Below are positions 16,707-24,764 of a stretch of 64,000 nucleotides of DNA, in pieces. Position numbers and translations under genes: made by a program. Position 1 is the first letter of the stretch. Each line of letters begins with the position of its first letter. The DNA is taken from assembly GCF_051245535.1 (NCBI RefSeq), contig NZ_CP195303.1:2108001-2172000 (forward strand), written 5' to 3'. The notes below the pieces were generated by a model that saw nothing but the letters and a program-made list of their open reading frames with translations, made no database searches and was not told where the DNA came from. Origin of the DNA: Micavibrio aeruginosavorus_D (lineage in GTDB: Bacteria; Pseudomonadota; Alphaproteobacteria; Micavibrionales; Micavibrionaceae).

Positions 16707-18257
16707 ATGGTAGCCCGCGTCCAAACCGTTGCCTTTCATGGCGTTGATGTCTGTCCTGTGGATGTGCAGGTGCAGATTGCGTCGGGGTTGCCGTCGTTTA
16801 CCATCGTTGGGTTGCCGGACAAGGCGGTCGGGGAAAGTCGCGAACGGGTGCGGGCGGCGTTGCATGCGTTGGGCTTGTCATTGCCGCCGAAGAAATTGAC
16901 GGTCAATCTGGCCCCCGCCGATCTGGCGAAGGAAGGGTCGCATTACGATTTGCCGATTGCGCTGGGCGTGCTGGCGGCGATGGATGTTTTGCCGCGCGAT
17001 GAATTGGCCAATGCGCTGGTGCTGGGGGAATTGTCGCTGGATGGCGGTATTCGGTCCGTGGCGGGGGTGTTGCCTGCGGCATTGCATGCGGGGTCGAATG
17101 ACAATCGGTTGATTTGTCCGGCGGCGTGCGGCGGCGAAGCCGCATGGGCGGGGGAGCATCTGGATATTCTGGCCCCCGGTGATCTGCTGCAACTGATCAA
17201 CCACATGAAGGGTACGCAGGTGCTGACCCGTCCGACCGCGCGCATTGCGGCGGCGAATGATGGCGGGCGTTTTATGGGTCCCGATTTATCACAGGTGCGC
17301 GGGCAGGAAACGGCGCGTCGCGCGTTGGAAATTACGGCGGCAGGTGGGCATAATTTATTGATGTCCGGGCCGCCGGGGTCGGGGAAATCATTGCTGGCCG
17401 CGTGTTTGGCGGGGATCTTGCCGCCATTGACGCCGCGTGAAGCGCTGGAAATTTCCATGATCCATTCGCTGGCCGGAACGTTACCCGATGGTGGGTTGGT
17501 GCAGACGCGCCCGTTTCGCGACCCGCACCATTCGGCGTCGCTGCCGGCGCTGGTCGGTGGCGGGGCGAAGGCCAGGCCGGGGGAAATTTCACTGGCGCAT
17601 AATGGCGTGTTGTTTCTGGATGAATTACCGGAATTTGCGCGCCAGACCTTGGAGTCTTTGCGCCAGCCGTTGGAAACAGGGCAGGCCGTGGTCGCGCGCG
17701 CCAATCACCACGTGACGTACCCGGCGCGGGTGCAGGTGGTGGCGGCGTTGAACCCATGCCGCTGCGGGTATCTGGGTGACCCCAGCCGCGAATGCACCAA
17801 GGCCCCGCGCTGTGGTGGGGATTATCAGGCGAAAATGTCGGGGCCGTTGCTGGATCGTTTTGATTTGCGCATCGATATGCCCGCCGTGGCGCTGTCGGAT
17901 TTGCAGGGCAATCAGCCGGGTGGTGAGGATACAAAAACGGTGGCGGCGCGTGTGCTGCGCGCCCGGCAGGTGCAGGCCGCCCGGTATGAAGGGCGCGCGG
18001 ATATCAGCCCGACGGGATTAAACGCGCATGTGTCCGGCGCGAAGCTGGAGGACATTGTCGCGCTGGACGATGCGGCGCGCGCCATGGCGTTGAACGCGGC
18101 GGAGGCGATGAAATTATCCGCCCGTGGTTGGCACCGCTTGTTGCGCGTGGCGCGGACCATTGCCGATCTGGACGGTGCGGGGGATCGGGGTGTGGCAACG
18201 GGCCATGTAGCCGAGGCGTTGTCGTATCGGCATATGGGCCATATCACGAGCGCGTGA
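16707..18257 (+). CDS. comM: YifB/ComM family Mg-chelatase-like AAA+ ATPase
   Basis: The product has 516 residues, the usual size for the family. The N-terminus (ARVQTVAFHGVDVCPVDVQV, FTIVGLPDKAVGESRERVRAAL) is the Lon-like/ChlI domain of ComM. The AAA+ core has Walker A LMSGPPGSGKS, Walker B VLFLDELPEF, and the zinc-type cysteines NPCRCGYLGDPSRECTKAPRC. The C-terminus ends in LSARGWHRLLRVARTIADL. ComM is a hexameric helicase that promotes branch migration during natural transformation and recombination; that role is known from other species and not shown here. A G/C-rich repeat follows. Confidence 0.93.
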   Translation: MVARVQTVAFHGVDVCPVDVQVQIASGLPSFTIVGLPDKAVGESRERVRAALHALGLSLPPKKLTVNLAPADLAKEGSHYDLPIALGVLAAMDVLPRDELANALVLGELSLDGGIRSVAGVLPAALHAGSNDNRLICPAACGGEAAWAGEHLDILAPGDLLQLINHMKGTQVLTRPTARIAAANDGGRFMGPDLSQVRGQETARRALEITAAGGHNLLMSGPPGSGKSLLAACLAGILPPLTPREALEISMIHSLAGTLPDGGLVQTRPFRDPHHSASLPALVGGGAKARPGEISLAHNGVLFLDELPEFARQTLESLRQPLETGQAVVARANHHVTYPARVQVVAALNPCRCGYLGDPSRECTKAPRCGGDYQAKMSGPLLDRFDLRIDMPAVALSDLQGNQPGGEDTKTVAARVLRARQVQAARYEGRADISPTGLNAHVSGAKLEDIVALDDAARAMALNAAEAMKLSARGWHRLLRVARTIADLDGAGDRGVATGHVAEALSYRHMGHITSA

Positions 18258-18275
18258 GAAGGGTATGGGGCCAAG

Positions 18276-18376
18276 GCCCTCTCCCCAACCCCTCTCCCAG
18301 GGGGAGGGGGGCTTTAATGGCGGTGCGGCCCCAGCTTTTGTTCCCTCTCCCTCTGGGAGAGGGCTAGGGAGAGGGT
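18276..18376. repeat. G/C-rich palindromic repeat, second copy
   Basis: The arms GGCCCTCTCCCCAACCCCTC... and ...GAGGGCTAGGGAGAGGG form an imperfect inverted repeat of the same family as 10398-10497. Each arm also folds on itself (CTCTCCCAGGGGGAGGG, CCCTCTCCCTCTGGGAGAGGG). Confidence 0.75.
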
Positions 18377-18438
18377 CTTACCGTTCGCGGGGCTCGCGAA
18401 ATTTGACGGACCAATCCTTTTTCCTCTACCGTCAAAGA

Positions 18439-19071
18439 ATGGGACATCGCACCGACAATCATCAAAAACTCACCCGCTTGTTTGGGCTTGTGGCTGCGGC
18501 CCCCGATGGGGTGGTGGTGTTAAGCCGCTCTGGCGTTGCGTTGGCTCCTGTGCTGCGCGATCTGGCGGCGGGGGTTGATGCGGATGCGTTGTTTACCCGT
18601 CATCCCGGCATCAAACCCGAAGAAATCAAAACGGCGATGGCGTACCACGTCCGCTTTGGCGACGACCCGGCGCATCCGTGTGATTTGCCGGCGGGGCCGA
18701 AGGCGATATTGCTGGATGAAAATATTCCCTACACATTGTTGCCGCAAGTGATCCGCGATTTCGGTGTGTGTTCACATGTCGAGGCCGAAGGGTTGTCGCG
18801 GCAAAATCTGGCCCCGCATAATCGCGTCCATGCCAAGGCGCTGGATGCGCTGATCTGCACGCGCGCGGTGCATGATCAGTTCGCGGCGATCGTGACACAG
18901 GACAGTGATTTTCTGGCCATGATCAAAAATCCCGATCACCCGGTGCATGGATTGCATGTGATGATGATCCGCGATGCACACGATCCCGTGGCGGATATTC
19001 TGACCCGCAACGCCGATACGATCCGGGCGGTGGTGGCGAAACGCGCGCCCGGACTGACATATCTCGTCTGA
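18439..19071 (+). CDS. DUF433-like domain fused to DUF5615 PIN-like domain (possible one-piece toxin-antitoxin)
   Basis: The ATG at 18439 gives 210 residues; an upstream extension would run through the palindromic repeat. Residues 30-72 look like DUF433 (APVLRDLAAGVDADALF, HPGIKPEEIKTAMAYH), usually the small antitoxin. Residues 87-185 look like DUF5615 (KAILLDENIPYTLLPQVI, AIVTQDSDFLAMI, GLHVMMIRD), a PIN-like nuclease fold with acidic residues at LLDEN and QDSD. In other bacteria these are two adjacent genes forming a toxin-antitoxin pair. A single-chain version would be a self-restrained nuclease. Both assignments are from motif memory. Confidence 0.65.
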   Translation: MGHRTDNHQKLTRLFGLVAAAPDGVVVLSRSGVALAPVLRDLAAGVDADALFTRHPGIKPEEIKTAMAYHVRFGDDPAHPCDLPAGPKAILLDENIPYTLLPQVIRDFGVCSHVEAEGLSRQNLAPHNRVHAKALDALICTRAVHDQFAAIVTQDSDFLAMIKNPDHPVHGLHVMMIRDAHDPVADILTRNADTIRAVVAKRAPGLTYLV

Positions 19072-19141
19072 CATATCTGGCCTGATTCGCATGGGCTTGC
19101 TTTCCACCCCAATCCATTGAAAACACATGGATTCTAAGCCC

Positions 19142-19169
19142 TTGACCCAGATTGAGGTTGGGGTAAAAT
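19142..19169 (+). promoter_or_regulatory. Candidate sigma-70-type promoter for 19240 gene
   Basis: TTGACC at 19142-19147 and TAAAAT at 19164-19169 are separated by 16 bases, about 70 bp before the GTG start of the next gene. Confidence 0.45.
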
Positions 19170-19239
19170 GCTTGTCATATTAAGAGTATTTTAGGGCCTC
19201 GAAGCCTATGATCTTATGAAATATAAATAAAAGGGTGCT

Positions 19240-20328
19240 GTGGTGGGTGTTTTAACCGGACAATTCAATGAGATGGAAGGCCTGCGCGGCGCGGAGGCGG
19301 GCGTGGTGCATATGCGCGCGGCCGATCTGCATTCTGACCTCCATTCCGATCTGAATGGGCTTGATGATTTCAACGCATCGATGGATGCGCAGGTGAATGT
19401 GACACCGTCCCCGATGGCATCGTTTGCCAGCGTGTTTGCCCCGGCGGCCATGGGCACGGGCCAGACCCAGAATGCGCCCGCGCAAGACAACATGCGCGAT
19501 CTGAAACAACAATTCACCGCGTTGACCACGACCAGTGCGATCTGGAACCCGACACAAAAACTGAACAACGACCAAGTGGCGAAGGGTGTTGAAACCAACC
19601 GCGCCGAAGGTCACGCCAAAACCAACACCGCCACACAGGCGCAGGATAACATCCGCGAACAGGCCGCCGATCTGACCAAGCGCATGAATGCGTTGGATGC
19701 GGGTAATGATGGCCCGGGCGGCATGAATCAACCGGGTGGGCTGGGTGCATTTGTGGCTGGTGAAGCCAAAGGGGCCGCCGCCGTGGCCGCCGTATCAACG
19801 GTCAGCCCGACCGCCGGGGCCGCCTTGGCCACCATTCAACTGGTGTCCATGATGGGCCGTGGCACGTTCGGCATGATGAACCAAGGTGATTTGATCACCA
19901 CGAAAGTGGACCGCAAGGGCCATGTGGTCGATGCCGGTTATGGCCGCGGTGATTCCGCGCCGTCCTCTCCGGCGGGCCCGCAACAACAAGGGGCCGCCCA
20001 GCCGCAATCGCAAACCATGTTCAATCAGATGAGCAAGGGCCCGGGATTTGGTAATCCGACGGCGATGATGGATATGGACGAGGGCCGTGTGGGCCTGTCC
20101 GGTGCGGGCCTGCGCGATGTCGCCCGTATTAACATTGAACAAACCCCGGCCATGAAGGCGTATGAAAGCATGCGTCTGGATGGGGTGAATGTCGCCAAAC
20201 TGCACGAAGCCCGCCAGCAAAACGGCATTGCCGCCGATGCGGATAACGTGGCCAAGGCCAATGCACTGGGCGCGGATGATCCGGCGATGCGTGGGCAGGC
20301 TATGCGCATGTCCGGCGCGATGATGTAA
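19240..20328 (+). CDS. Large orphan hypothetical protein, Ala/Gly/Met/Gln-rich
   Basis: The product has about 362 residues. The start is GTG at 19240 or 19243, with AAGGG just upstream. There is no signal peptide. Residues 85-150 are charged and Asn/Gln-rich (QDNMRDLKQQFTAL, TQAQDNIREQAADLTKRMNAL), likely coiled coil. Residues 170-215 are Ala-rich and weakly hydrophobic (AAAVAAVSTVSPTAGAALATI). The C-terminal part holds LSGAGLRDVARINIEQTPAMKAYESMRLDG. I recognise no family. Its own promoter and terminator make it a single-gene unit. The absence of Cys and the repetitive alanines suggest a structural or secreted effector-like protein, but that is a guess. Confidence 0.7.
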   Translation: MVGVLTGQFNEMEGLRGAEAGVVHMRAADLHSDLHSDLNGLDDFNASMDAQVNVTPSPMASFASVFAPAAMGTGQTQNAPAQDNMRDLKQQFTALTTTSAIWNPTQKLNNDQVAKGVETNRAEGHAKTNTATQAQDNIREQAADLTKRMNALDAGNDGPGGMNQPGGLGAFVAGEAKGAAAVAAVSTVSPTAGAALATIQLVSMMGRGTFGMMNQGDLITTKVDRKGHVVDAGYGRGDSAPSSPAGPQQQGAAQPQSQTMFNQMSKGPGFGNPTAMMDMDEGRVGLSGAGLRDVARINIEQTPAMKAYESMRLDGVNVAKLHEARQQNGIAADADNVAKANALGADDPAMRGQAMRMSGAMM

Positions 20329-20340
20329 GGCACGCTGTGT

Positions 20341-20365
20341 AAAACGGCCTGCAAATGCCGTTTTT
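20341..20365 (+). terminator. Rho-independent terminator
   Basis: The stem AAAACGGC (20341-20348) pairs with GCCGTTTT (20357-20364), with an 8-base loop and a run of T at 20361-20365, directly after the orphan gene's stop. Confidence 0.7.
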
Positions 20366-20368
20366 CTG

Positions 20369-20470
20369 CGCTTCCGGTGCTCACGTACATTCATGTACGC
20401 TGCGCGCCGGTTCTCGAAAACCATCATTTTCGACTCGTTTTCCCGTGCGTGCGCGCTGGCGCAAAGGATC
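20369..20470. repeat. Palindromic intergenic element with CGTACAT-TC-ATGTACG core
   Basis: The core hairpin at 20384-20399 is flanked by partly complementary CCGGTGCTCA and GCTGCGCGCCGG. It is followed by the repeated stems TTCTCGAAAA/TTTTCGACTCG and GCGTGCGCGC. It is unlike the other two repeat families in the window. Confidence 0.55.
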
Positions 20471-20543
20471 ACACTGGCTGTACAACGCCGCACGCACCCT
20501 GTAATGTTTCTCCCGGAAAAATAGCAAATTGATTGAAAGCCCA

Positions 20544-21173
20544 ATGACCACAGATACCATTCAAAATAAAACGACCACCCAGAAAGCCCGCCATCCGATC
20601 CGCAATGTTTGCGTTTATTGTGGGGCGTCTTCCAATATCGCGCAGGTGCATAAAGACACCGCATGGGCCTTGGGCCGCGCGCTGGGCGAGGCGGGCATGC
20701 AACTGGTGTATGGCGGTGGGCGTGTCGGACTGATGGGCTTGGTGGCGAAATCGACGATGGAACATGGCGGCACCGCCGTGGGCATCATTCCGCACCACAT
20801 CGAAACACGCGAAGAAAAATACACCGAACTGACCGAATTGCATGTCGTTGATTCCATGCATGAACGCAAGCAGATGATGGTTGATCGCGCCGATGCCTTC
20901 GTGGTGTTGAGCGGCGGGCTGGGCACATTGGATGAATTTTTTGAAATCATGACGTGGCGGCAACTGGGCTTGCATGACAAGCCGGTTGTGTTGCTGAACG
21001 TCAATAATTTCTGGACACCGCTTTTGTCCCTGATCGATCACATGATCAATAATGGCTTTGCCCGTGAATCCGATCGGGCGGGTCTGATGGTGGCCGATCG
21101 GGTCGAGGCCGTCATGGCCGCCCTGCAATACGCCCCGCCGGAAACGATGGATGCGCAAACAGGTTTAATTTAA
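20544..21173 (+). CDS. LOG family protein (TIGR00730-type nucleotide 5'-monophosphate phosphoribohydrolase)
   Basis: The ATG at 20544 gives about 209 residues; a TTG five codons earlier is less likely. The Rossmann-like fold is shown by RNVCVYCGASSNIAQVH, GMQLVYGGGRVGLMG and HVVDSMHERKQMMVDRADAF. The family signature PGGxGTxxE appears as SGGLGTLDEFFE, with Ser in place of the usual Pro while the glycines, Thr and Glu are kept. These enzymes remove ribose 5-phosphate from nucleotide monophosphates; many bacterial ones make cytokinin-like bases or recycle nucleotides. Confidence 0.92.
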   Translation: MTTDTIQNKTTTQKARHPIRNVCVYCGASSNIAQVHKDTAWALGRALGEAGMQLVYGGGRVGLMGLVAKSTMEHGGTAVGIIPHHIETREEKYTELTELHVVDSMHERKQMMVDRADAFVVLSGGLGTLDEFFEIMTWRQLGLHDKPVVLLNVNNFWTPLLSLIDHMINNGFARESDRAGLMVADRVEAVMAALQYAPPETMDAQTGLI

Positions 21174-21408
21174 GCTGCGTTCTCTATCGGGTGTCTCGAA
21201 AGCGCCCGAAAATCATGCGGGGATCGCCTGTTTTGCGCGCTCCTCTGAATTTATGAAAAATGTTATGAATCAGGTTGTTAAGGCCCTGTTAAGGCCCTGT
21301 CTGCCATGATGGGGAAGGTCCGTTTCGCAGATTGCGTCTTTTGATGCGGCGGGCTCGACTGGTACCATATTCTTCTTCGTTTCATCTTTTTATTCAGGAC
21401 CAAACCGC

Positions 21409-22464
21409 GTGAACTATCCGCACGAAGCACATCAGGCCCGGGAATTTGCCGAAAAAGCCATGACGCGCATCCTCGACGAGGGATTGGCGCCGTCACCGGA
21501 TATTTACGAGCTGTGGTACGTCTACTACGCTGGGATCAGCCCCGAGGTGACGCGCGCGCTGGATATTCTCGTATCCAACCGTCAGAAAATTACCGAAGAC
21601 CGCTGCCGCGATCTACATACGCGATTCCTGAGCGATGCGCGGAACGAGGAAATGATCCGCCGGGCCGGTGATCAGGTGAAGGCGACCATTAAAAACGTGA
21701 CCGGGGCCGTGCGCGATGTGAAAAACGCCACCACGTCCTATAGCGGCACGCTGGAAGATGTATCCAAAAAAATGGGCGGCGCCAAAACCGTGGACGAGAT
21801 GCGCAATCTGGTCTCCGGTGTCATCACCGACACGCAGAAAATGCTGGAACATAACCACAAGCTGGAACATGAACTGGAACAATCTTCCACCTTGATGGAA
21901 GAATTGCAGCGCGATCTGGAACAGGTGCGGAAAGAGGCGATGACCGACGGTCTGACTGGCCTCGCCAACCGCAAGGCGTTCGACGCCGCCTTGGACCGGG
22001 TCAGCAGCGACACGCAAAGCGAACAGGGGTCTTTCACCCTGCTGATGGTGGATATCGACCACTTCAAATCGTTCAACGACAATTATGGTCACCAGGTGGG
22101 TGACCAGGTTCTGCGCCTTGTTGCCCGCACCCTGATCGAAGGGGTCAAGGGCAAGGACATTGCCGCGCGTTACGGCGGCGAAGAATTTGCGATTATCTTG
22201 CCCGATACGAACCTGACGGCGGGGGTGGCTGTTGGAAATAACCTGCGCAAGGCGGTTGCGACCAAAGACGTGATCAACCGCACCACCGGTGAAAAACTGG
22301 GCCGCATTACCATGTCCGTCGGCGTGGCCGAATATATCAGCGGTGAAAATATGACCGACCTGATTGAACGGGCCGATGCGGCGTTGTACACGGCAAAACA
22401 CAATGGCCGGAACCAAGTCGCCGCCGCCCCAACTCCGATGGGAAAACGCAGCAGCGGCGCGTAA
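21409..22464 (+). CDS. Diguanylate cyclase (GGDEF domain)
   Basis: The product has 351 residues from a GTG at 21409. Residues 1-170 are helical with a coiled coil (QKMLEHNHKLEHELEQSSTL, MEELQRDLEQVRKEA) and no membrane segment, so it is cytoplasmic. The GGDEF domain starts at MTDGLTGLANRKAFDAAL, with DIDHFKSFNDNYGH and the active site GGEEF at 256-260, so it should make cyclic di-GMP. The inhibitory RxxD site, five residues before GGEEF, reads KGKD (247-250), so product feedback may be weak. The sensory input is unknown. A UvrD-type helicase gene follows 53 bp later. Confidence 0.93.
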   Translation: MNYPHEAHQAREFAEKAMTRILDEGLAPSPDIYELWYVYYAGISPEVTRALDILVSNRQKITEDRCRDLHTRFLSDARNEEMIRRAGDQVKATIKNVTGAVRDVKNATTSYSGTLEDVSKKMGGAKTVDEMRNLVSGVITDTQKMLEHNHKLEHELEQSSTLMEELQRDLEQVRKEAMTDGLTGLANRKAFDAALDRVSSDTQSEQGSFTLLMVDIDHFKSFNDNYGHQVGDQVLRLVARTLIEGVKGKDIAARYGGEEFAIILPDTNLTAGVAVGNNLRKAVATKDVINRTTGEKLGRITMSVGVAEYISGENMTDLIERADAALYTAKHNGRNQVAAAPTPMGKRSSGA

Positions 22465-22517
22465 AATCTTCTCAACACAGACTTGCCCCGTCCGGCGCCC
22501 GCCATTAAGGTGGGCGC

Positions 22518-24761
22518 ATGCAAGCACACAGCCCTGAAAACATGTCGTCTCCGCCGTATCTCAATGGCCTGAATCCACCGCAACGCGAAGCGGTGGAAAC
22601 GTTGGATGGGCCTGTGCTGGTGCTGGCCGGGGCGGGTACGGGCAAGACGCGGGCGCTGACCGCGCGGCTGGCGCATATTTTGACGACCGGGCGGGCTTAT
22701 CCCAATCAAATTTTGGCCGTGACCTTCACCAACAAGGCCGCCGGGGAAATGCGCGAACGCGTCTCCGCCTTGCTGGGTGGTACGCCGGTTGAAGGCTGGT
22801 GGCTCGGGACATTCCACGCCTTGGCTGCCCGCATGTTGCGCCGTCATGCGGAACTGGTTGGCTTGACCAGTGCGTTCACCATCATTGATGACGATGATCA
22901 GGTGCGCCTGCTGAAGCAATTGATGGAATTGGAGAACATCGACACCAAAAAATGGGCGCCACGCGCCATGATGGGCATGATCAGTCGGTGGAAAGACCGC
23001 GCGCGCCTGCCCTCCGACTTGCCCCCGGGTGAGGGCGGTGATGCGGCGGGCGGCAAGCTGGTGCAGCTTTATGGGCAGTATCAGACGCGGTTACGGGCCG
23101 TGAATGCCTGTGATTTCGGGGATTTGTTGCTGCATATGGTGACGATCCTGCGCGATCCCAAACATGCCGATGTGCTGGCCGATTGGCAACGCCGTTTCCG
23201 CTATATCATGGTGGATGAATATCAGGACACGAACATCGCGCAATATATGTGGCTGCGTCTGTTGGCGCAACGTGATGGCGCGGCGGCGAATATTTGTTGC
23301 GTCGGGGATGACGACCAATCGATTTACGGCTGGCGCGGGGCCGAAGTGGGAAACATCCTGCGTTTCGAGCAGGATTTTCCGGGCGCGAAAATTATCCGGC
23401 TGGAACAAAATTACCGCTCCACCGGGCACATCTTGGCCGCGGCCAGCGGCGTGATCGCGCATAACGAAGATCGCCTTGGTAAGACATTATGGTCCGACGC
23501 CGATGATGGCGAAAAAGTCGCCGTGCGCGGCTTGTGGGATGGCGGGGCCGAGGCCCGCTTTGTCGGGGAAGAGATTGAAGCTCTGCAAACAAAGGGCTGG
23601 CGCCTCAATCAAATTGCGGTGTTGGTCCGCGCGGGGTTCCAGACACGGGAATTCGAAGAACGCTTTATCCATCTGGGTGTGCCATACCGCGTCGTTGGCG
23701 GACAACGCTTTTATGAACGCGCCGAAATTCGCGATGCGCTGGCGTATTTGCGCGTCATTGCGCAACCGCGTGATGATTTGGCGCTGGAACGCATTATCAA
23801 CGTACCCAAACGCGGGTTGGGCGATACGACGATGCAAACCGTGATCGCGTTTGCGCGGGCGCGGAATTTATCGCTGTATGATGCGATTGCCACGCTGGTG
23901 GATACCGATGAAGTGAAACCGAAACCGCGCGAAACGCTGCGCCGCTTGATTGCGGATTTCGCGCGCTGGCGGTCCTTGCTGGACAATATGCGTCATACGG
24001 AACTGACCGGCCTTGTGCTGGATGAATCCGGCTATATGGCGATGTGGCAGGCGGATAAGTCACCGGAGGCCCCGGGCCGTCTGGAAAACTTGAAAGAACT
24101 GGTCACAGGCATGGCGGAATTTGAATCGCTGCCTGACTTCCTTGAACATGTTTCCTTGGTCATGGAAAATCAGGGCCGCAACAATGATGACCAGATCACC
24201 ATCATGACCCTGCACGGGGCCAAGGGGTTGGAATTTGACGCGGTGTTTTTGCCCGGTTGGGAAGATGGCTTGTTTCCATCCCAACGCAGCATGGATGAAA
24301 ACGGCCTGAAGGGGCTGGAGGAAGAACGCCGTCTGGCCTATGTCGGCATTACCCGCGCGCGTAAACGGGCCTATATTTCCTATGTGTCCAATCGCCGCAT
24401 GTACGGCAGCTGGGTCAACGCCTTGCCCTCGCGCTTCGTCGATGAATTGCCCGAAGACCATATCGATGTTGCGGCGGAATCCGGTGTGTACGGGTCCGGG
24501 CGATCCAGCCATTGGGATTCATCGGGTTTTGGTGGATCATCACGCGTCACCACGATGGCCCAAACGCCGGTCGTTCCTGCGCAAACACTGGCCACGCGGC
24601 AAAGCCTGTCCGACCACCCTTATGTGCGCGGTGACCGGGTGCAGCACGATACGTTCGGCGCGGGCACGGTTGTGAATGTCGACGGGGCCAAGCTGGATAT
24701 CGCGTTTGATAAAGGTGGGCACAAGCGGGTGATGGATTCGTTCGTCACGCCGCTGGATTAA
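22518..24761 (+). CDS. ATP-dependent DNA helicase, UvrD/PcrA type
   Basis: The product has about 747 residues; an ATG at 22542 may be the true start. SF1A helicase motifs appear in order: Q-motif LNPPQREAVE, motif I AGAGTGKTRAL, motif Ia LAVTFTNKAAGEMRERV, motif II MVDEYQDTN, motif III VGDDDQSIYGWRGAEV, motif IV LEQNYRST, motif V TIMTLHGAKGLEFDAVFLPG and motif VI YVGITRARKR. The C-terminal extension ends in a PcrA-like small domain (GDRVQHDTFGAGTVV). It unwinds DNA 3' to 5' in repair and replication restart. Confidence 0.95.
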   Translation: MQAHSPENMSSPPYLNGLNPPQREAVETLDGPVLVLAGAGTGKTRALTARLAHILTTGRAYPNQILAVTFTNKAAGEMRERVSALLGGTPVEGWWLGTFHALAARMLRRHAELVGLTSAFTIIDDDDQVRLLKQLMELENIDTKKWAPRAMMGMISRWKDRARLPSDLPPGEGGDAAGGKLVQLYGQYQTRLRAVNACDFGDLLLHMVTILRDPKHADVLADWQRRFRYIMVDEYQDTNIAQYMWLRLLAQRDGAAANICCVGDDDQSIYGWRGAEVGNILRFEQDFPGAKIIRLEQNYRSTGHILAAASGVIAHNEDRLGKTLWSDADDGEKVAVRGLWDGGAEARFVGEEIEALQTKGWRLNQIAVLVRAGFQTREFEERFIHLGVPYRVVGGQRFYERAEIRDALAYLRVIAQPRDDLALERIINVPKRGLGDTTMQTVIAFARARNLSLYDAIATLVDTDEVKPKPRETLRRLIADFARWRSLLDNMRHTELTGLVLDESGYMAMWQADKSPEAPGRLENLKELVTGMAEFESLPDFLEHVSLVMENQGRNNDDQITIMTLHGAKGLEFDAVFLPGWEDGLFPSQRSMDENGLKGLEEERRLAYVGITRARKRAYISYVSNRRMYGSWVNALPSRFVDELPEDHIDVAAESGVYGSGRSSHWDSSGFGGSSRVTTMAQTPVVPAQTLATRQSLSDHPYVRGDRVQHDTFGAGTVVNVDGAKLDIAFDKGGHKRVMDSFVTPLD

Positions 24762-24764
24762 GTA

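Noticed and set aside
21279..21300. Two copies of TTAAGGCCCTG in tandem
   Set aside because: Only 11 bp and two units, with no gene or structure to give it meaning; likely chance or slippage.
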